Assembly: GCA_012934845.2 (NCBI GenBank) | Contig: WNNJ02002246.1 | Span: 62,001 to 126,000, forward strand | DNA from: Pomphorhynchus laevis | Taxonomy: Eukaryota > Acanthocephala > Palaeacanthocephala > Echinorhynchida > Pomphorhynchidae | Length of the DNA: 64,000 nt | Reading direction: 5' to 3' | In this document: piece by piece, positions 10,501-20,274 of the stretch | Position numbering within the stretch: position 1 is the first letter of the stretch | How the letters are laid out: each line of letters opens with the position of its first letter | Translations under genes and position numbers: made by a program | The notes under the pieces: model-generated | What the model was told of the DNA's origin: nothing | The model's database searches: none | The model's input: only the letters and a program-made list of their open reading frames with translations

Positions 10501-12338
10501 CGTTCGACAGTTACGGAGCGACTAGTCTGAAATTGTAGAGAATATTTAGAAGTATTTTTAACTGTTGATTTAGTTTCTTACTGTTCATTAACTTATCAAT
10601 AACAATAACTAGACATACTAATTAAAATAATGAACTGTTTCGATCAAAAGGTAAATATTCAGGGTTTGTTCAGGGGTTGTTTCGCAAGTCATCCGGACAA
10701 ATCTCACAAGATAGAACTAAGTAATAAGGGTGATTAATAAAAAGGGTTCGCAATCGTAAAGTACACTCGAAGTACACATATTCATATAAAATAGTTAATA
10801 GTCATAGTTATATTATATTCTTATATAATATACAATATTATGTATTATTCATTAAAAAAATATTTAAATTAGTTATTAAAAAGTTAATAATGTCATATTT
10901 ATAATATTATGTATTATTCATTATTAAAAACCCTTATTGCCAATTGAAATATTAATTAATATTAATGAATAATATTAATATTGATGAAATATTAATTAAT
11001 ATTAATTAATTGTAAATTAGATTAATTCTAAGTATTGCCACATCTAATTTTAGAACGTTCAAAACGTTATGAAACTCTTCAACATTAGCAAAAAAAATGG
11101 TTAAAAGTAGAAATGACAGTGCTCAAACATAAATGAATGTTGATTAAAGAAAAACGCAAATATACCTATGCCCTTCATAATAGGGTTCTTTTGGTATTCG
11201 AAGATAAAATGGAGTCATTGACCATTTAGAAGTACCCGGCAAAGTTACTGGAACAGCCTCCTTTCTATTGATTTTCTAAACTAATTAACAGGTCAAATAG
11301 GATGTTAATTTTTAAAAATTTATTGCTATTAAGTAATTTTGTTACTTATATTATTCATATATTTATTTATATATTTATATATTTATTTATATTATTATTT
11401 ATATTATTATACATTTATATTTATATTGCTTTCTATTACCAGTATTTCTAAATAATACTATTTTAATACTATTTTAACATAGAAACAGCTCATTCTTGTC
11501 GGTTTAAAGCTCATTTTATGATCCTTAAACGTATAAGTTATCATATTTACAATTATCTTGTAATCTTTAAATACATTAGAAATTATTTAATTTAAAAAAT
11601 ATTATATCAAATATTTAAAAACAACCTTTATCTACTTAGATCTCGTACTTAATACACAAACAGAATGTCTAAGGATTTTTATCGACTGATAAAATTAAAA
11701 GGTCAAAAATTTAAAAATTCAAAATAAACATTTTTATTGGTCAGTTATCAAAATAAATATAGCAAAATAAATTAAAATTAAAGCTAAATAAATTAAAATT
11801 AAAAAATATGTATTCAATAATTAAAATATTTATCTTAATAGATATGATATACTTTAAAAATATTAATTTATAATCAACATTAATAATTAAAAATAATAAT
11901 TTATCATTTGTATACGAACTAATATCTTTTAAGGATATTGAGTTGAAACAATTCTTATTACAATCCAATTATTATAACCAAAAAGTTATCTTACACAATG
12001 TTGTCGTATTAAACAAGTAAATTAGTAATAATTAGTAATAATAAGTAAATTAGTAATAATAAGTAAATTAGTAATTAGTAATTTTCTGAAGATGCTAACA
12101 GTAGTTAGCGAAATATCAAAAAAATTTCTTATTTCTTTGATCCAGCTCCAATAATTCTTTATCAATAATGGATCCTTATCAACTATTTAAAATCAGTTAT
12201 AGTTTAATAATTTACCTTTCGACTTTTGTCAATATTATAGGAAAGTTTTTGCATCATTGAAAGCTTTAGTGGAGCAAGTTCTCGCACGCATTTTAATCTT
12301 CCAATGCCACTCTTACATTTAGCGATTTTGGAAGTCAT
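1137..12338 (-). CDS. MRPL15: Mitochondrial ribosomal protein L15 (uL15m), four-exon host gene
   Basis: The product is a structural protein of the mitochondrial large ribosomal subunit. I found it by translating the minus strand across gaps. The exons are 12216-12338, 11166-11275, 9850-10018 and 1137-1586, and they join at phases 0, 2 and 0 with GT-AG at every intron, giving 283 residues ending in TAA at 1137-1139. Family landmarks in order are TPFYLRIPK (about residues 62-70), EGHS, LQRLIDLG, LPIDL, YYGIILTDE, FKAKINIEVQ, IAAIERNGG, NRGYLSNP, RKDPRQIFYGLEPGW and a terminal EYYKS. The human protein is of similar length (about 296 residues). Two oddities stand out. The basic glycine-rich stretch that normally precedes the TPFY motif is not recognisable, and intron 3 is 8,263 bp of mobile DNA. 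The ATG at 12338 is the first in frame. No in-frame stop or shift was seen, so I take it as functional. Confidence 0.9.
1729..1907 (+). repeat. 25-bp inverted repeat around a hammerhead-like core
   Basis: The arms 1729-1753 and 1883-1907 are complementary with two mismatches. Between them lies CTGATGA (1847-1853), a perfect 5-bp stem GTCAT/ATGAC (1854-1858, 1864-1868), then CAAAC (1869-1873) where a hammerhead has GAAAC, and a stem CGGTA/TACCG (1873-1877, 1883-1887) followed by T. Two of three hammerhead helices and one conserved box are present. Stem I is not contiguous, so an active ribozyme is unlikely. It lies in MRPL15 intron 3, just downstream of a Penelope-like fragment on the minus strand. 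Confidence 0.4.
2211..2640 (-). mobile_element. Penelope-like element fragment, C-terminal GIY-YIG endonuclease
   Basis: On the minus strand the frame reads KLANLFKIKSKPNWIG, then IYTFKCETCSLHYVG, a stop, then TGIAWDIRANEHKTT. This is the Cys-X2-Cys plus Y-(V/I)-G-x-TG and R-x-x-EH core of Penelope GIY-YIG nucleases. A second frame at 2399-2211 continues with NHILD and ITESIYISLNEDRIISRN, matching the nuclease C-terminus. The piece is therefore frameshifted and has an in-frame stop (TAA in place of the Gln/Glu codon before TG). Only the 3' end of the element remains. It belongs to the canonical type with the nuclease after the RT, unlike the copy at 42892-44650. Confidence 0.65.
2802..2961. 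repeat. Cluster of five short perfect hairpins
   Basis: Arm pairs are 2802-2813/2818-2829 (TTATCCCACTTA), 2828-2836/2848-2856 (AAATTACGG), 2865-2874/2882-2891 (ATGTCACTTT), the palindrome 2924-2937 (AATAAGATCTTATT) and 2938-2945/2954-2961 (GATCTTAT). All are perfect and packed into 160 bp between a Penelope fragment and a hammerhead-like remnant. No protein is encoded. Confidence 0.7.
3220..3265 (+). ncRNA. Hammerhead-ribozyme-like remnant
   Basis: CAGCAG (3220-3225) is directly followed by CTGATGAG (3226-3233). After 23 more bases comes GTC (3257-3259), directly followed by CTGCTG (3260-3265), the exact complement of CAGCAG. That is the geometry of hammerhead stem I, the CUGAUGA box and the GUC cleavage triplet. 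The GAAAC box and a clean stem II are not in place, and a competing 8-bp inverted repeat (3212-3219/3238-3245) spans the core. I read it as a decayed ribozyme, perhaps left by a Penelope-like or other retroelement. Chance is possible. Confidence 0.35.
3349..3612 (+). pseudogene. Orphan UBA domain, ubiquilin-type C-terminus
   Basis: The open frame from 3349 to TGA at 3610-3612 encodes a Gln/Asn-rich linker (HLQQHQPTNQQPNQTQ), then LYASELVQMQTLGF, SRDTNLEELAASMGD and AVERNEDFD. This matches the ubiquilin C-terminal UBA pattern: E-x-x-YxxxL, a MGF-like LGF turn, R-x-x-NL, GD and A-(A/V)-ERL. The final hydrophobic Leu pair is replaced by NE. No ubiquitin-like or STI1 region is visible nearby. It sits inside MRPL15 intron 3 on the opposite strand. 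It could be a retroposed or duplicated exon, or a real last exon of a gene further left. I favour a pseudogene fragment. Confidence 0.5.
3620..4499. other. Intronic DNA without recognisable gene
   Basis: Part of MRPL15 intron 3. The AT-rich DNA carries only a random-looking open frame on the minus strand (3962-4306). Nothing with a family resemblance was seen. Confidence 0.5.
4742..6265 (-). pseudogene. RTE reverse transcriptase, 507 open codons
   Basis: The RT blocks read in order: MKNGKATGPDGFPGEVWK, SYYRPIRLL (usual family form NYRGI-LL), QCGFV, MAFLDLEKAFDRVP (motif A), VGVHQGSSLSPLLF (motif B, usually VGVRQGSVLSP), LLYADDVMLA (motif C with intact YADD at about residues 333-336) and FKYLGSYLSSDG. 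The thumb continues to KAREHRLR and a TGA where the next codons (FGHIHRAD) match the RTE tail, so one nonsense codon truncates it. Catalytic Asp residues are present. The upstream linker is open in the same frame to about 6480. Confidence 0.82.
6482..7494 (-). pseudogene. RTE endonuclease domain
   Basis: The minus strand from the ATG at 7494 gives MKSILTSNYVTRAS, then LMSLNIGTLTDKA. After a frameshift near 7296 it continues with IVQET-like sequence and then YAPQQGCYDEEKDDFW, GGDLNGHVGS, a Gly-rich HGGLGIGTLNED, NTFFAKRNSHLVTY and QIDFWACRR. These are the endonuclease blocks of the RTE clade; GGDLNGH holds the catalytic Asp/Asn and SQHLP the terminal His. The domain ends in a TAG where the following linker frame (ESAVRNISNAA) clearly continues. 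Confidence 0.8.
7701..7976 (+). repeat. 276-bp direct repeat, copy 1
   Basis: Reading it against 8146-8421 gives a constant offset of 445 bp with no difference I could find over 276 bp. In such AT-rich, otherwise decaying DNA this points to a recent duplication or gene conversion inside the element. Confidence 0.8.
8146..8421 (+). repeat. 276-bp direct repeat, copy 2
   Basis: Partner of 7701-7976. Copy 2 also forms part of a near-perfect palindrome with 8429-8587, so three overlapping copies of the same words are present in alternating orientation. Confidence 0.8.
9068..9849. other. MRPL15 intron 3, 5' part
   Basis: AT-rich intron sequence next to the exon 3 donor. A stretch near 9535-9690 repeats AACTAAA, ATTTAGT and CCATTTAGTTC words in both orientations. 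No coding or RNA feature is supported. Confidence 0.5.
9850..10018 (-). CDS. MRPL15: MRPL15 exon 3
   Basis: It has an acceptor TTATAG (G at 10019) and a donor GAG|GTATGT (GT at 9849-9848). One base completes the split Ser codon, then 56 codons follow: RRYYEISLLVLQRLIDLG, then PIDLADI and NYYGIILTDE. These match the conserved central part of uL15m. The exon ends in phase 0, which fits exon 4 exactly when the acceptor at 1587 is used. Confidence 0.9.
10019..11165. other. MRPL15 intron 2
   Basis: A 1,147-bp AT-rich intron between exons 2 and 3. It contains short duplicated words such as AATATTATGTATTATTCATT near 10838-10985. No further exon was found. Confidence 0.6.
11166..11275 (-). CDS. MRPL15: MRPL15 exon 2 (TPFYLRIPK motif)
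   Basis: It is preceded by the acceptor TTTAG (G at 11276) and followed by the donor GTATAT (G at 11165). It is 110 nt, 36 codons plus two bases that complete a Ser codon with exon 3. It contains TPFYLRIPKEPYYEGH, matching the conserved TPFY-RIPK-EGHS block of uL15m. The residues just before it (GTSKWSM) stand where the family has a glycine-rich FEGGQ-type motif. Confidence 0.88.
11276..12215. other. MRPL15 intron 1
   Basis: A 940-bp AT-rich intron with TATTTATAT runs near 11340-11420 and a tandem repeat of about 22 bp (AAATTAGTAATAATAAGT) at about 12015-12083. I searched its minus strand for a glycine-rich exon with the GRG-HKG type motif of L15 and found none. Confidence 0.55.
12216..12338 (-). 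CDS. MRPL15: MRPL15 exon 1 (codons 1-41)
   Basis: It starts at the ATG complementary to 12336-12338 and ends CGAAAG before the donor GTAAAT at 12215. It encodes 41 residues rich in Lys, Leu and Ser, a plausible mitochondrial targeting region. Assignment rests on phase and position, because this N-terminal part is poorly conserved in the family and I see no diagnostic motif in it. Confidence 0.7.
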
Positions 12339-13767
12339 ATCTTAAACTAATAAACGTGTAATAAAGGAAACGTACATACATAATCTGAAATACAAGTTAT
12401 TTTTAAAAATTACGAAGAGTCAAAAAAATTGTTAAGAAAACTTTTTCGAAGCCAAACATCGAAAATTGCTAGAAATGAGAACGATTGGACAGTTAATGTC
12501 GGATAATCTGTTCGGGTTAAATGTTGAGCATATTTATAATCCAAAACCTCCTTAAATTCTTTCGGATCAGCCGTGTCATAAGTACAGTGTTTTGATTTTG
12601 ATCGTGAATTTTTTTGTTTTTAGAAAATGGAATTATATAATCACTTTATGAAATACATTAATTAAAATGACACGATTCCGATCAATTTGGCTTAATGATG
12701 TATATAAAACAAAATAAAAATACACTATATATACAAATATATATACTAAAATACTATTTTATACTATTTTATATACTAATTTTATATACTATTTACTAAC
12801 CATACTATAAAAATATACTAAAATACACTATATACTATATATTTTATATATACTATATATACACTATATATACACTATATATACACTATAGAGTGTAACA
12901 CATATCTTAATCGGTATGGTTTAAATATATAAAATGTTTAAACATTTTATAAAATGTTTAAATATATTGGCTACAAAACAAGGTATATTACTGTAGTAAA
13001 TTACTTGATATAATTATTTCATTAATATGGGTAATTATTTGTAATTTGTAAATGCGATAATTAAAAATAGTAAAACACTATTTAATCAAAATCAAATTGT
13101 CTTGTCATTTTATAAAAACGAGAAATTTTCTTCTTTTTCACTGATGTTTTTACTATTCCGAATCTTCGAGAAACGGCGTGAGACAGTAATCAATTATCGC
13201 TACATTAAAACGACAATTAATAGACTTATTTCAGAATTTACATGCTAAAATAATATCCCGATTAGATTAAATATCAGAAAGAAATAATTAAATATCAGAA
13301 AGAAAAATCCAAAGACTTTTCTTAGCTTGTTACTGAGACAAAAAAAATAATTCAATTAATGATTATGTAGCTCATGTTGTATTCCACTATATACGATATA
13401 GTGGAATATAGTGTCAATTAAACACTATATTTATACACTCCATATTTATAACCGCCAAATAAAACATAGTTGATAAATCTGAAGTTTAATGATTTTAATT
13501 CATTGATACTATTATATTCCACTATATATTCCTCTATTTCATTGACATTATATTCAACTATAAGGGATATATACGAAAACGGAAATTTTAGCAGAAATAA
13601 AAAATAATTTTTAAGAAAATAATACAGCATACTGATATTTACAAAAATATTTTTCGTATTAATATATCATTATTGATATATTTATATATTGACATATTGA
13701 TATATTAATATATTAATGCATTGATATATTAATATAATTAAGACAGGACGTGTTAAGACTGCAAGTA
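12339..13767. other. Region upstream of MRPL15
   Basis: It must hold the MRPL15 promoter, but no core element is distinctive in such AT-rich DNA. It contains an AT-rich repeat array (12705-12895, ACTATATATAC words) and TATTAATATATTGATAT runs at 13655-13745. A stop-bounded minus-strand frame of about 70 codons (12635-12420) shows no family I recognise. Confidence 0.45.
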
Positions 13768-14855
13768 TGAATAATAATTTATTTAACGTGTCAAATGCGT
13801 GCCAGCTGCACGCTTACAAGTCCACAGCTAACAAAAAAGCAAACGTCAAGCAGAAAAATTAATTAAATTGTTAAAATGGGATTGGATTTGGTGTTTGAAG
13901 GAGGGCAGGGATGTTGATAAGGGTATTTGAATGGACAGATGATTCCACAAGAGATGATCAGCCGCAAGGAAGGAGCGGAAGCCAAAAGAAGTAAAGTAGT
14001 TTGTGACATGTAAAATAAGGGAATTATAGGAACGCAAGTAACAGCAAACAGGACGATAATTATCAAGAAAAATATATTGAGAAAAGAAGAGGTATGAAAA
14101 GTTACAAGGCGGAAAGCAATGAGAAGACAATTTTGAACACGACGATAAATGGTGGGCAAATCGGATAAGCAAGATGGTGATATGTATGATCAAACCGACG
14201 AAGATGGATGAGAATTCGGACGTCTGCGTTGACGATACGTTGTAGTGGAATAAGAGTGGATATAGGTGAGTTGGAAAATAAACTAAGACAGTAATCAAGT
14301 CTTGAGAAAATGAGAGAAGATATGAGAGTCATACAAGAAAGACAATTGATCAATCTACGAATTTGATGAATGTTACGGAGAATCAATGTAGATGAGCATA
14401 CTTTATCTCTAACGAAAGGTTTAAGTGAAAGTTAGTTTTCGAAATGGAAGCATAGGAAAACGAGATAATCAACGATAGGAAGAATTGTAAAATTTAATGA
14501 TACGGAGGGGTGTTCTAAGCCGAGGCGTCGAGGAAGGATCCACATAATTTTAGATTTATCAGGATTCAAAGAAAGGCGAAGGGAAAAACTATGATTGAAA
14601 CTTGAGGCAAGACAGTTGGAAGCAGAAACACTAAGATCATGAATACAATAATCAGGTGCGTGAGCATAGATGATAATGTCATAAGTATATTGCATTACAT
14701 GTAAATTAAATATATAAGAAATCGAAAACAAGTCATCGAGAAGAGAGAAAGCATAGGGCCTAATACGAAGCCTTGGGGCACACCGGACGAGATTGAAGAA
14801 ATATTGGCAAGAGAAGAGTTAGTACAGACGCGAAATGTACGTTTGATTATGCTAC
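13768..14855 (-). mobile_element. L2-like LINE family A, copy A2 (3' part, decayed)
   Basis: A 5'-truncated family A copy. Minus-strand pieces match the A1 ORF2 from the RT palm (SSGVPQGFVLGPM, motif B) through YTYDIIIYAHAP (motif C, YADD lost), SLNPDKSKIMWILPRRLG, LIFSRLDYCLSLFSNSP and the C-terminus. The frame shifts several times. The 3' hairpin GCGTGC-CAGCT-GCACGC lies at 13798-13814 and the tail at about 13768-13790. It is more decayed than A1, A3 and A4 and so probably older. Confidence 0.8.
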
Positions 14856-14859
14856 AGCG

Positions 14860-14895
14860 GGTAAAATCAAGCTGCAATAGGTAAAATCAAGCTGC
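14860..14895. repeat. 16-bp direct duplication at the A2 5' junction
   Basis: GGTAAAATCAAGCTGC occurs at 14860-14875 and 14880-14895, separated by AATA, exactly where family A similarity stops. Compare the junction duplications at 27821, 38849, 46314 and 47640. Confidence 0.7.
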
Positions 14896-15690
14896 TGGGT
14901 ATTTCAATACCTTAATATCGATAACACGAAAAATCAAAAGCGGCTTGTTATTTAATTTCACAAATAAACTGTTTAAAAATTTTAATTCTTCGTTCATATA
15001 AATCTAAGCAAAAGATATTTGTAAATGTATATATGACAAGTTGGATAGTTGCCTAATAATGTTGTACGTCAAAATTTTATCGAGCTAATTGTATTTGTTC
15101 TAATTTGCGCTATTGAACGCAGCACTATTAACATTTACGACAACATGAGCAAAAACGAGAGTATACGAAATAGACAATCAAAATGACCTTTGATAAAAGT
15201 AAAAGCTTGTATTTTAAAAGTATACGCTTTAAATACGGGAAATATAATAAGAACATTAGGTTTTTCTATATATAAATAAAACTTCCGTTTTGTAGATATT
15301 AACTATATATATTATATATTACTAGATATTTAAATATCTTAAAAATAAAGAAAATAAATAATATATATATTTTAAGATATAATTTATATTTTTAAAATAA
15401 ATAAATAGTTAAAAGTAGTAAGACAGCAATAAGACATGTCATTATCTTATAATATAAAATAATGACCATTATTAATTATCAAACGAATAAAATAATATCT
15501 TATCATGCAAAGATTGACGTGCCAGCGTATTATTGTATAACTGATAAACTCGCCTAGATAATATAATAAATTTCAGAGAATCATCAATACCCACATTCAT
15601 TTTTGGATGAAATACAGTGGAAAAATTACGTAAAAATGGAAAAAAGTCACATGTCGGAGCCTTCAATGGTCAGCAAATTTTAGCTCAATT
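14896..15690. other. Unassigned AT-rich DNA
   Basis: No gene, RNA or element is recognisable. A minus-strand open frame (15472-15666) has no family resemblance. Confidence 0.4.
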
Positions 15691-15699
15691 CGCAGCAAA

Positions 15700-18600
15700 A
15701 TGATGAAGGAAATAAGGTTAATACTTTAACTTATTCTGATTGTCTAACTCATGGGGAACTTCCTCCAATCCCCAAATTGTATAATCTAATTGTTATCAAG
15801 CTTCTACAACCGATTGATAGAAAAAATCTATTCAATAACTTTTTGAAAGGTTTTGCCGCTTTTTACAATAAAAGACTTATTTTCAACTGTGTAAATACTA
15901 TGAAGCAGAAATTAAGATATCATTTGCTACTTCTGACTTAGCAGAGGTATACGTGAAATTTTTCAATGACTCCTTTTTTAAGATGGCTACCATTTCACAC
16001 AAATCTATTTTGACGACGTTAAAAGTTAACAATTTTCCTCCGTTCATTTCTAAATAAGACATTACTTTGCTGGAAAGTGAGATTTTTTAAGATTACAGCC
16101 GTGCGATCTATAATTGGGAAGAAAGGATTTCCTATTCAAATTGCTTTCTGTAATATATCGGTTGAGGTCGCTCAGATCATGACATCCACGAATACTACCC
16201 CCTTTATTGGATATAACTTACAGTTCTCTCTGGCAGAGACAGATTCCCTGTTATGACACACTGCAATAAATGTCACAACTGGGGGGGGCGTTGGGCCTCT
16301 AGCTGTGTCATAACCCAGAGATGTAGGGTATGTGGATCTTCAGCTCACTCCGGAAACTGTGTTTAAAGGGCAAATTGATCCAACAGCGGGGGGGAGCATC
16401 CCGCGTGGTCTAAGGAGTGTAATCACTTCAAACATTATCAAAAGAGGCATATATGCCTAAAGTCCAAGCCGGCCTCTTTCAGTGAGTCTATATCAATCGC
16501 CTCAGAAATCAAGCCGTCTAACCATGAAATTCTCATGATTATAGACGATAAATTGCAGGCCTCATAGGCCCATTTTTAAAATCTGGTAGTAACTTTGATA
16601 TATCGACTTTCTGAATTTCTCAGTTTTCCCCTATTGGAAATGTTAAGGCCTCTAAGAAGAAGTTTCCTAATTCAAAGAAAATGTCTGGAAATCTCAGCTC
16701 ATTCCACCCTTGAAACTGATCTGTAAAAGCTTAGTTGGGCCATATTAAATAAAAAGAAAATGAAGATAATGTGCGTGGGCAAATGTCTTCATCTGTTGGG
16801 ACGAGAGGTGGAAATGGCGACCTTTTCGCCTCTGCTCCCGACTTGGCGGGAAGGCGTCCCACTCTGGTTAAATCAACGCAATGGGAAGTAATAAAGTGCC
16901 TTTTACACTGAATATCCTTTTGAGGAATTCGGAAGGTGCATCCGCCATTAGCCTTCAATTTGGTAGAGATGCAGTTGCTATAGTCCTTCTGGCGACGCAA
17001 TCTATCCGTCTATCCCAAGGCATTGTTCATTTATTCCAAAGCATATCTACAACCACTTCACTTCGTACATAACCCCCTCCTTACTCTTTTTTATCTCAAG
17101 GGCTTTCAACCCTAGTTAAATGCTCCTTAAGCTCTTCCGTCTTACTTAACTTATCGTGTCCTACCATGTCTTGCTTAGTTACAACACTTGTCAAGAACAG
17201 TAAAGGCATCAGCCTAGATAATGTCTACGTCCGGCCGGAGGAGATTCACAAGAACCGTGACCTCCGAATCGTATTTTAGGTAGCGGCTACGACATCTTAC
17301 TCGGTGACTTCAACGACATAACTGGTCGTTGGATTAACGCAGCACTCCGTAGAGCCTGGAACGATTATCTTATTCGCAAACCATCATCCCCTACATTTCA
17401 TTGCTCAACAACAAACTTACTCCTCGACATTTTAATGTTAGAAAAGACGTGGTTGTTAAAACCCATATGCACTGAGCAGTCGCGCCAACAACTGACCACC
17501 TCTCATGACCTAATACGCTGGCGGATAGATGAAGATACGTTGCTTAGAAGAAGGTTTCACTTTGATTCAATTAGAGTGGCCTTATTTCAGGCAGCTATCT
17601 AACTCTATCCCAGGAAAGGGAATGATAGTTTGACCGAATTTAATTCCTACCTCTCTCTGCAAGCTACCGGGATATTTTCGACTACCTACAAAAGTCGCAT
17701 TTACAGTCCCACCCTAAACTCAAGGTCCTAGCTAAAATGCTACGTCTTCCCAATCTTTCTGCTTCCTCCAGACATACTCTCCCGAATGAATAGTACAGTT
17801 CTAGATATAGGCTCCAGTGGAGTAGGAACAGGACGCGTATTACTCGTCTTAGTCCCTATCAGGCTTCCTTCTGGAAGATATTTAAGGAGAAATTTGTCAG
17901 CCGGCGGGAGAGGGCATCGGGTGGGATTTGTAGCGTAGGCCTTGATCGAGTTTTGCAGAAGTCACGAGCCCTACAATGAAGCCTACAATGGAGCATAACT
18001 ATGGAGCCAAGCTTTCTTCCCAACAAATCCCGCCTCGGGGTGACTTCAGGAGCAGGGATTTATCCGTTGCGAATAACCTTAACTCCTGGGGCCCACTTCC
18101 GGGCACCTACAAAACCATCGCTCCACTCCCTTCTCGGATTTGTCAGCTTTTGACAGCCGATCAGAGAAGAGAAGTGGCCATCACAAGTAGTATCAGAAAT
18201 CAACCGTTTATTTTTAAGATTAAAAGATCAGTTATCCACATTCAATCTTATTTTAAACTCCGATAAATTGCAGGTTGTAGTCTTCCATGGAGCCTCTTGC
18301 CACCAAAAAGAAGCTTAACAGACTAGCACTCTCTGCACTCTCCTCCATTTCGCAGCCTCAACCTCTCCATACCTTCACAAGTCGAGTAAAATATATGAGG
18401 TTCACCATTACGGTAAACTAGTCGGTGAAAGCTGACCAAGATAGACTTAAACGTATCCTGAAGAAAGCTAGGTTTGCCCTAAAAGGGATCAACATTTGTC
18501 ATTGAATGGGAAAGCAGCAGTGAGCCTTTGGCGGTACTTTGACTATCTCAGGATTAGTCTTCTTATCTAGAGGACGTCCCTCAGAGCAAATACTAAGGTT

Positions 18601-18860
18601 TTTCAAGCTCTTCATCTCGAGATTACCTACCACAGTCTGCCTCGACTGAATTCTTAGGGAGGTTAGAGATCCTGAATGGTTCAGTCGGAAGACGGCGTGA
18701 TGGTGCGGCGGTGGGGGGGGCTCAGATTCCTCTGAACCTGAGGCTTTGAGAGAGTTAGTAAAGACAGTTGGAAGTCGTCGGCAAGAGTTTTGAATTGTGA
18801 ACCACTTGACGCTATTTTTGTAGTTTTGTTTTCTTATCGGTTGTATTATCTTATAAAACC
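15700..18860 (+). mobile_element. Decayed I/Jockey-type LINE
   Basis: Plus-strand fragments follow LINE order. First is an ORF1 with an RNA-binding part (LLQPIDRKNLFNNFLKGF) and Cys-His knuckles near 16268-16400 (CNKCHNW, ASSCVITQRCRVCGS-HSGNC, then HPAWSKECNHF). Next is an endonuclease piece with YDILLGDFNDITGRW near 17290-17345. Last are RT palm and thumb scraps (LSTFNLILNSDKLQVVVFHG near 18230). CCHC knuckles before the endonuclease are the mark of I, Jockey and R1-type LINEs, unlike the L2-like families here. Stops and shifts are frequent, so this is old. A poly-G tract at about 18712-18719 and GC-richer segments contrast with the surroundings. Confidence 0.65.
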
Positions 18861-18954
18861 CTTATTTATTTACAATGAACATATTTTACAAAAAAAATGA
18901 AAACAATTTAATCTAGCGTACTAAAACTAAATTATTAATAAATAAGGTCGAAAA

Positions 18955-19115
18955 GAGCTGGATTCAAAATGAGCATGAGTGATGGTTGTTGAAATACCAA
19001 TAGTCATGATATATCTACAATGAATGATTTTCTCTTGTATTAATTTGTATTTTGTGAGTGGTCAAAACAGCCTTATGGGTAGTATGACCTGTAATATATG
19101 TAATATTTTGTTGAC
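18955..19115 (+). mobile_element. 3'-terminal fragment of the CR1-type LINE seen at 26815-34830
   Basis: The line CTGGATTCAAAATGAGCATGA, then GATTTTCTCTTGTATTAATTTG, GTGGTCAAAACAG and ATGACCTGTAAT, repeats the last coding bases and 3' UTR of the CR1-type element at 34650-34800. It is an independent, strongly 5'-truncated copy. Confidence 0.75.
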
Positions 19116-19884
19116 TATTGTCGATATTTCATTTCTTCTTTGTTATTATTCTTATTGATTTGTTGTTCAATGCTCAATTACTATTTTTGTGTATTTGTCA
19201 TTTATTCTTTTAACTTATCACCCAGTGATTTTTATTGTTTATTGAACATAACGAGAAAGATCATTGACCATATTGACCGTGGGATTTATTCAATGTATCG
19301 ATACAGTGGAAAATTATCCTTAATTGGCTCTATAAGTGAAATTTTATGGCACAAATCATGATTTTCTACAAAGAATTACCCACGCTAAGTAACTTATTTA
19401 AAATTAAACTTTGGTAAAGACAGTGTAACAAGATTCAATAATTAAACGACAAACTGTAGACATTGAACATGATATTGTCACAGCATAAATACATGCTGAA
19501 GAACGAGTGGTAATATAGCTGCTCTATACCATATAGTATCAAATATATAACAATAAAATAGTTTCAAAACACTGTAATTTTATTAAATTAATTGCTTTAG
19601 AGAAAAGCTCAGAAGGCTTTCTTCATTTCAGATATGAAGATTTTAACGGATAATTATTTACTAAATAATTACCGATAACGTGTTTTGTTTTCGTATTTTG
19701 AAGTTTGCTGATTTCCTTAATTTACTTTTTTTTGTCAGAGTAATTTTACTGATGAACGCTGGTTCAGAGAAAATTATTTAAACAGCGGTTTAGGAGCTGA
19801 GAAACATTGAAAATATTTCACTATATGATGCCAGCAGTATGTCTCTTAATTTTTATTTTCCACGCTGTAAGCGATCGACAATTT
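19116..19884. other. Unassigned DNA between LINEs
   Basis: AT-rich and without recognisable coding or RNA features. A 73-codon frame at 19140 looks random. Confidence 0.4.
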
Positions 19885-20274
19885 ACATAAAAAAATATTT
19901 TTTAAGTGGCAAATGCGTGCTGGCGCACGCCTACATGATCACGAAAAAAGACAAAAAATATCTAAATCATGTGTCGAGAAGGTGGGTACGGAGGCATTAT
20001 TTGAATGCGATAAATAAGGGAGCGCGGCGGACGTCGAGTGGGAGCTGATTCCAGGCGAGAGGAGCGGCGACGAGGAAGGATCGGAAACCGTAGTTTGAGG
20101 TTGATGAATCAAAATAAACACGAAAAGAACGGTCGGATAGATATGAGGCAAACCATGCGAAGGAGGAGAAAGAAAAGCAGTAATCATAACGAAGGATAGA
20201 CAGGAGGATGGAGTGGTCGACGATTCCGAAGGAGGAGGAGAGGTCGAGAGAGATGAGAACACTATATATAGCAT
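19885..20274 (-). mobile_element. Family B 3'-end unit T1 (internally deleted)
   Basis: On the minus strand an RT piece (SVLISLDLSSSFGIVDHSILL, through ASYLSDRSFRVY) is fused directly to the ORF2 C-terminus (YGFRSFLVAAPLAWNQLP) and the family B 3' UTR. The hairpin GCGTGC/GCACGC is at 19915-19930. Everything between the palm motif A region and the end of ORF2 is missing. Its 5' edge is identical in position to that of T2. Confidence 0.75.

Noticed and set aside
12420-12635. Stop-bounded minus-strand frame of about 70 codons upstream of MRPL15
   Set aside because: No start, no splice acceptor and no family resemblance were found.
18660-18730. G-rich tract as a telomere-like or G-quadruplex control site
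   Set aside because: It is a single poly-G run inside a decayed LINE with no repeat structure.
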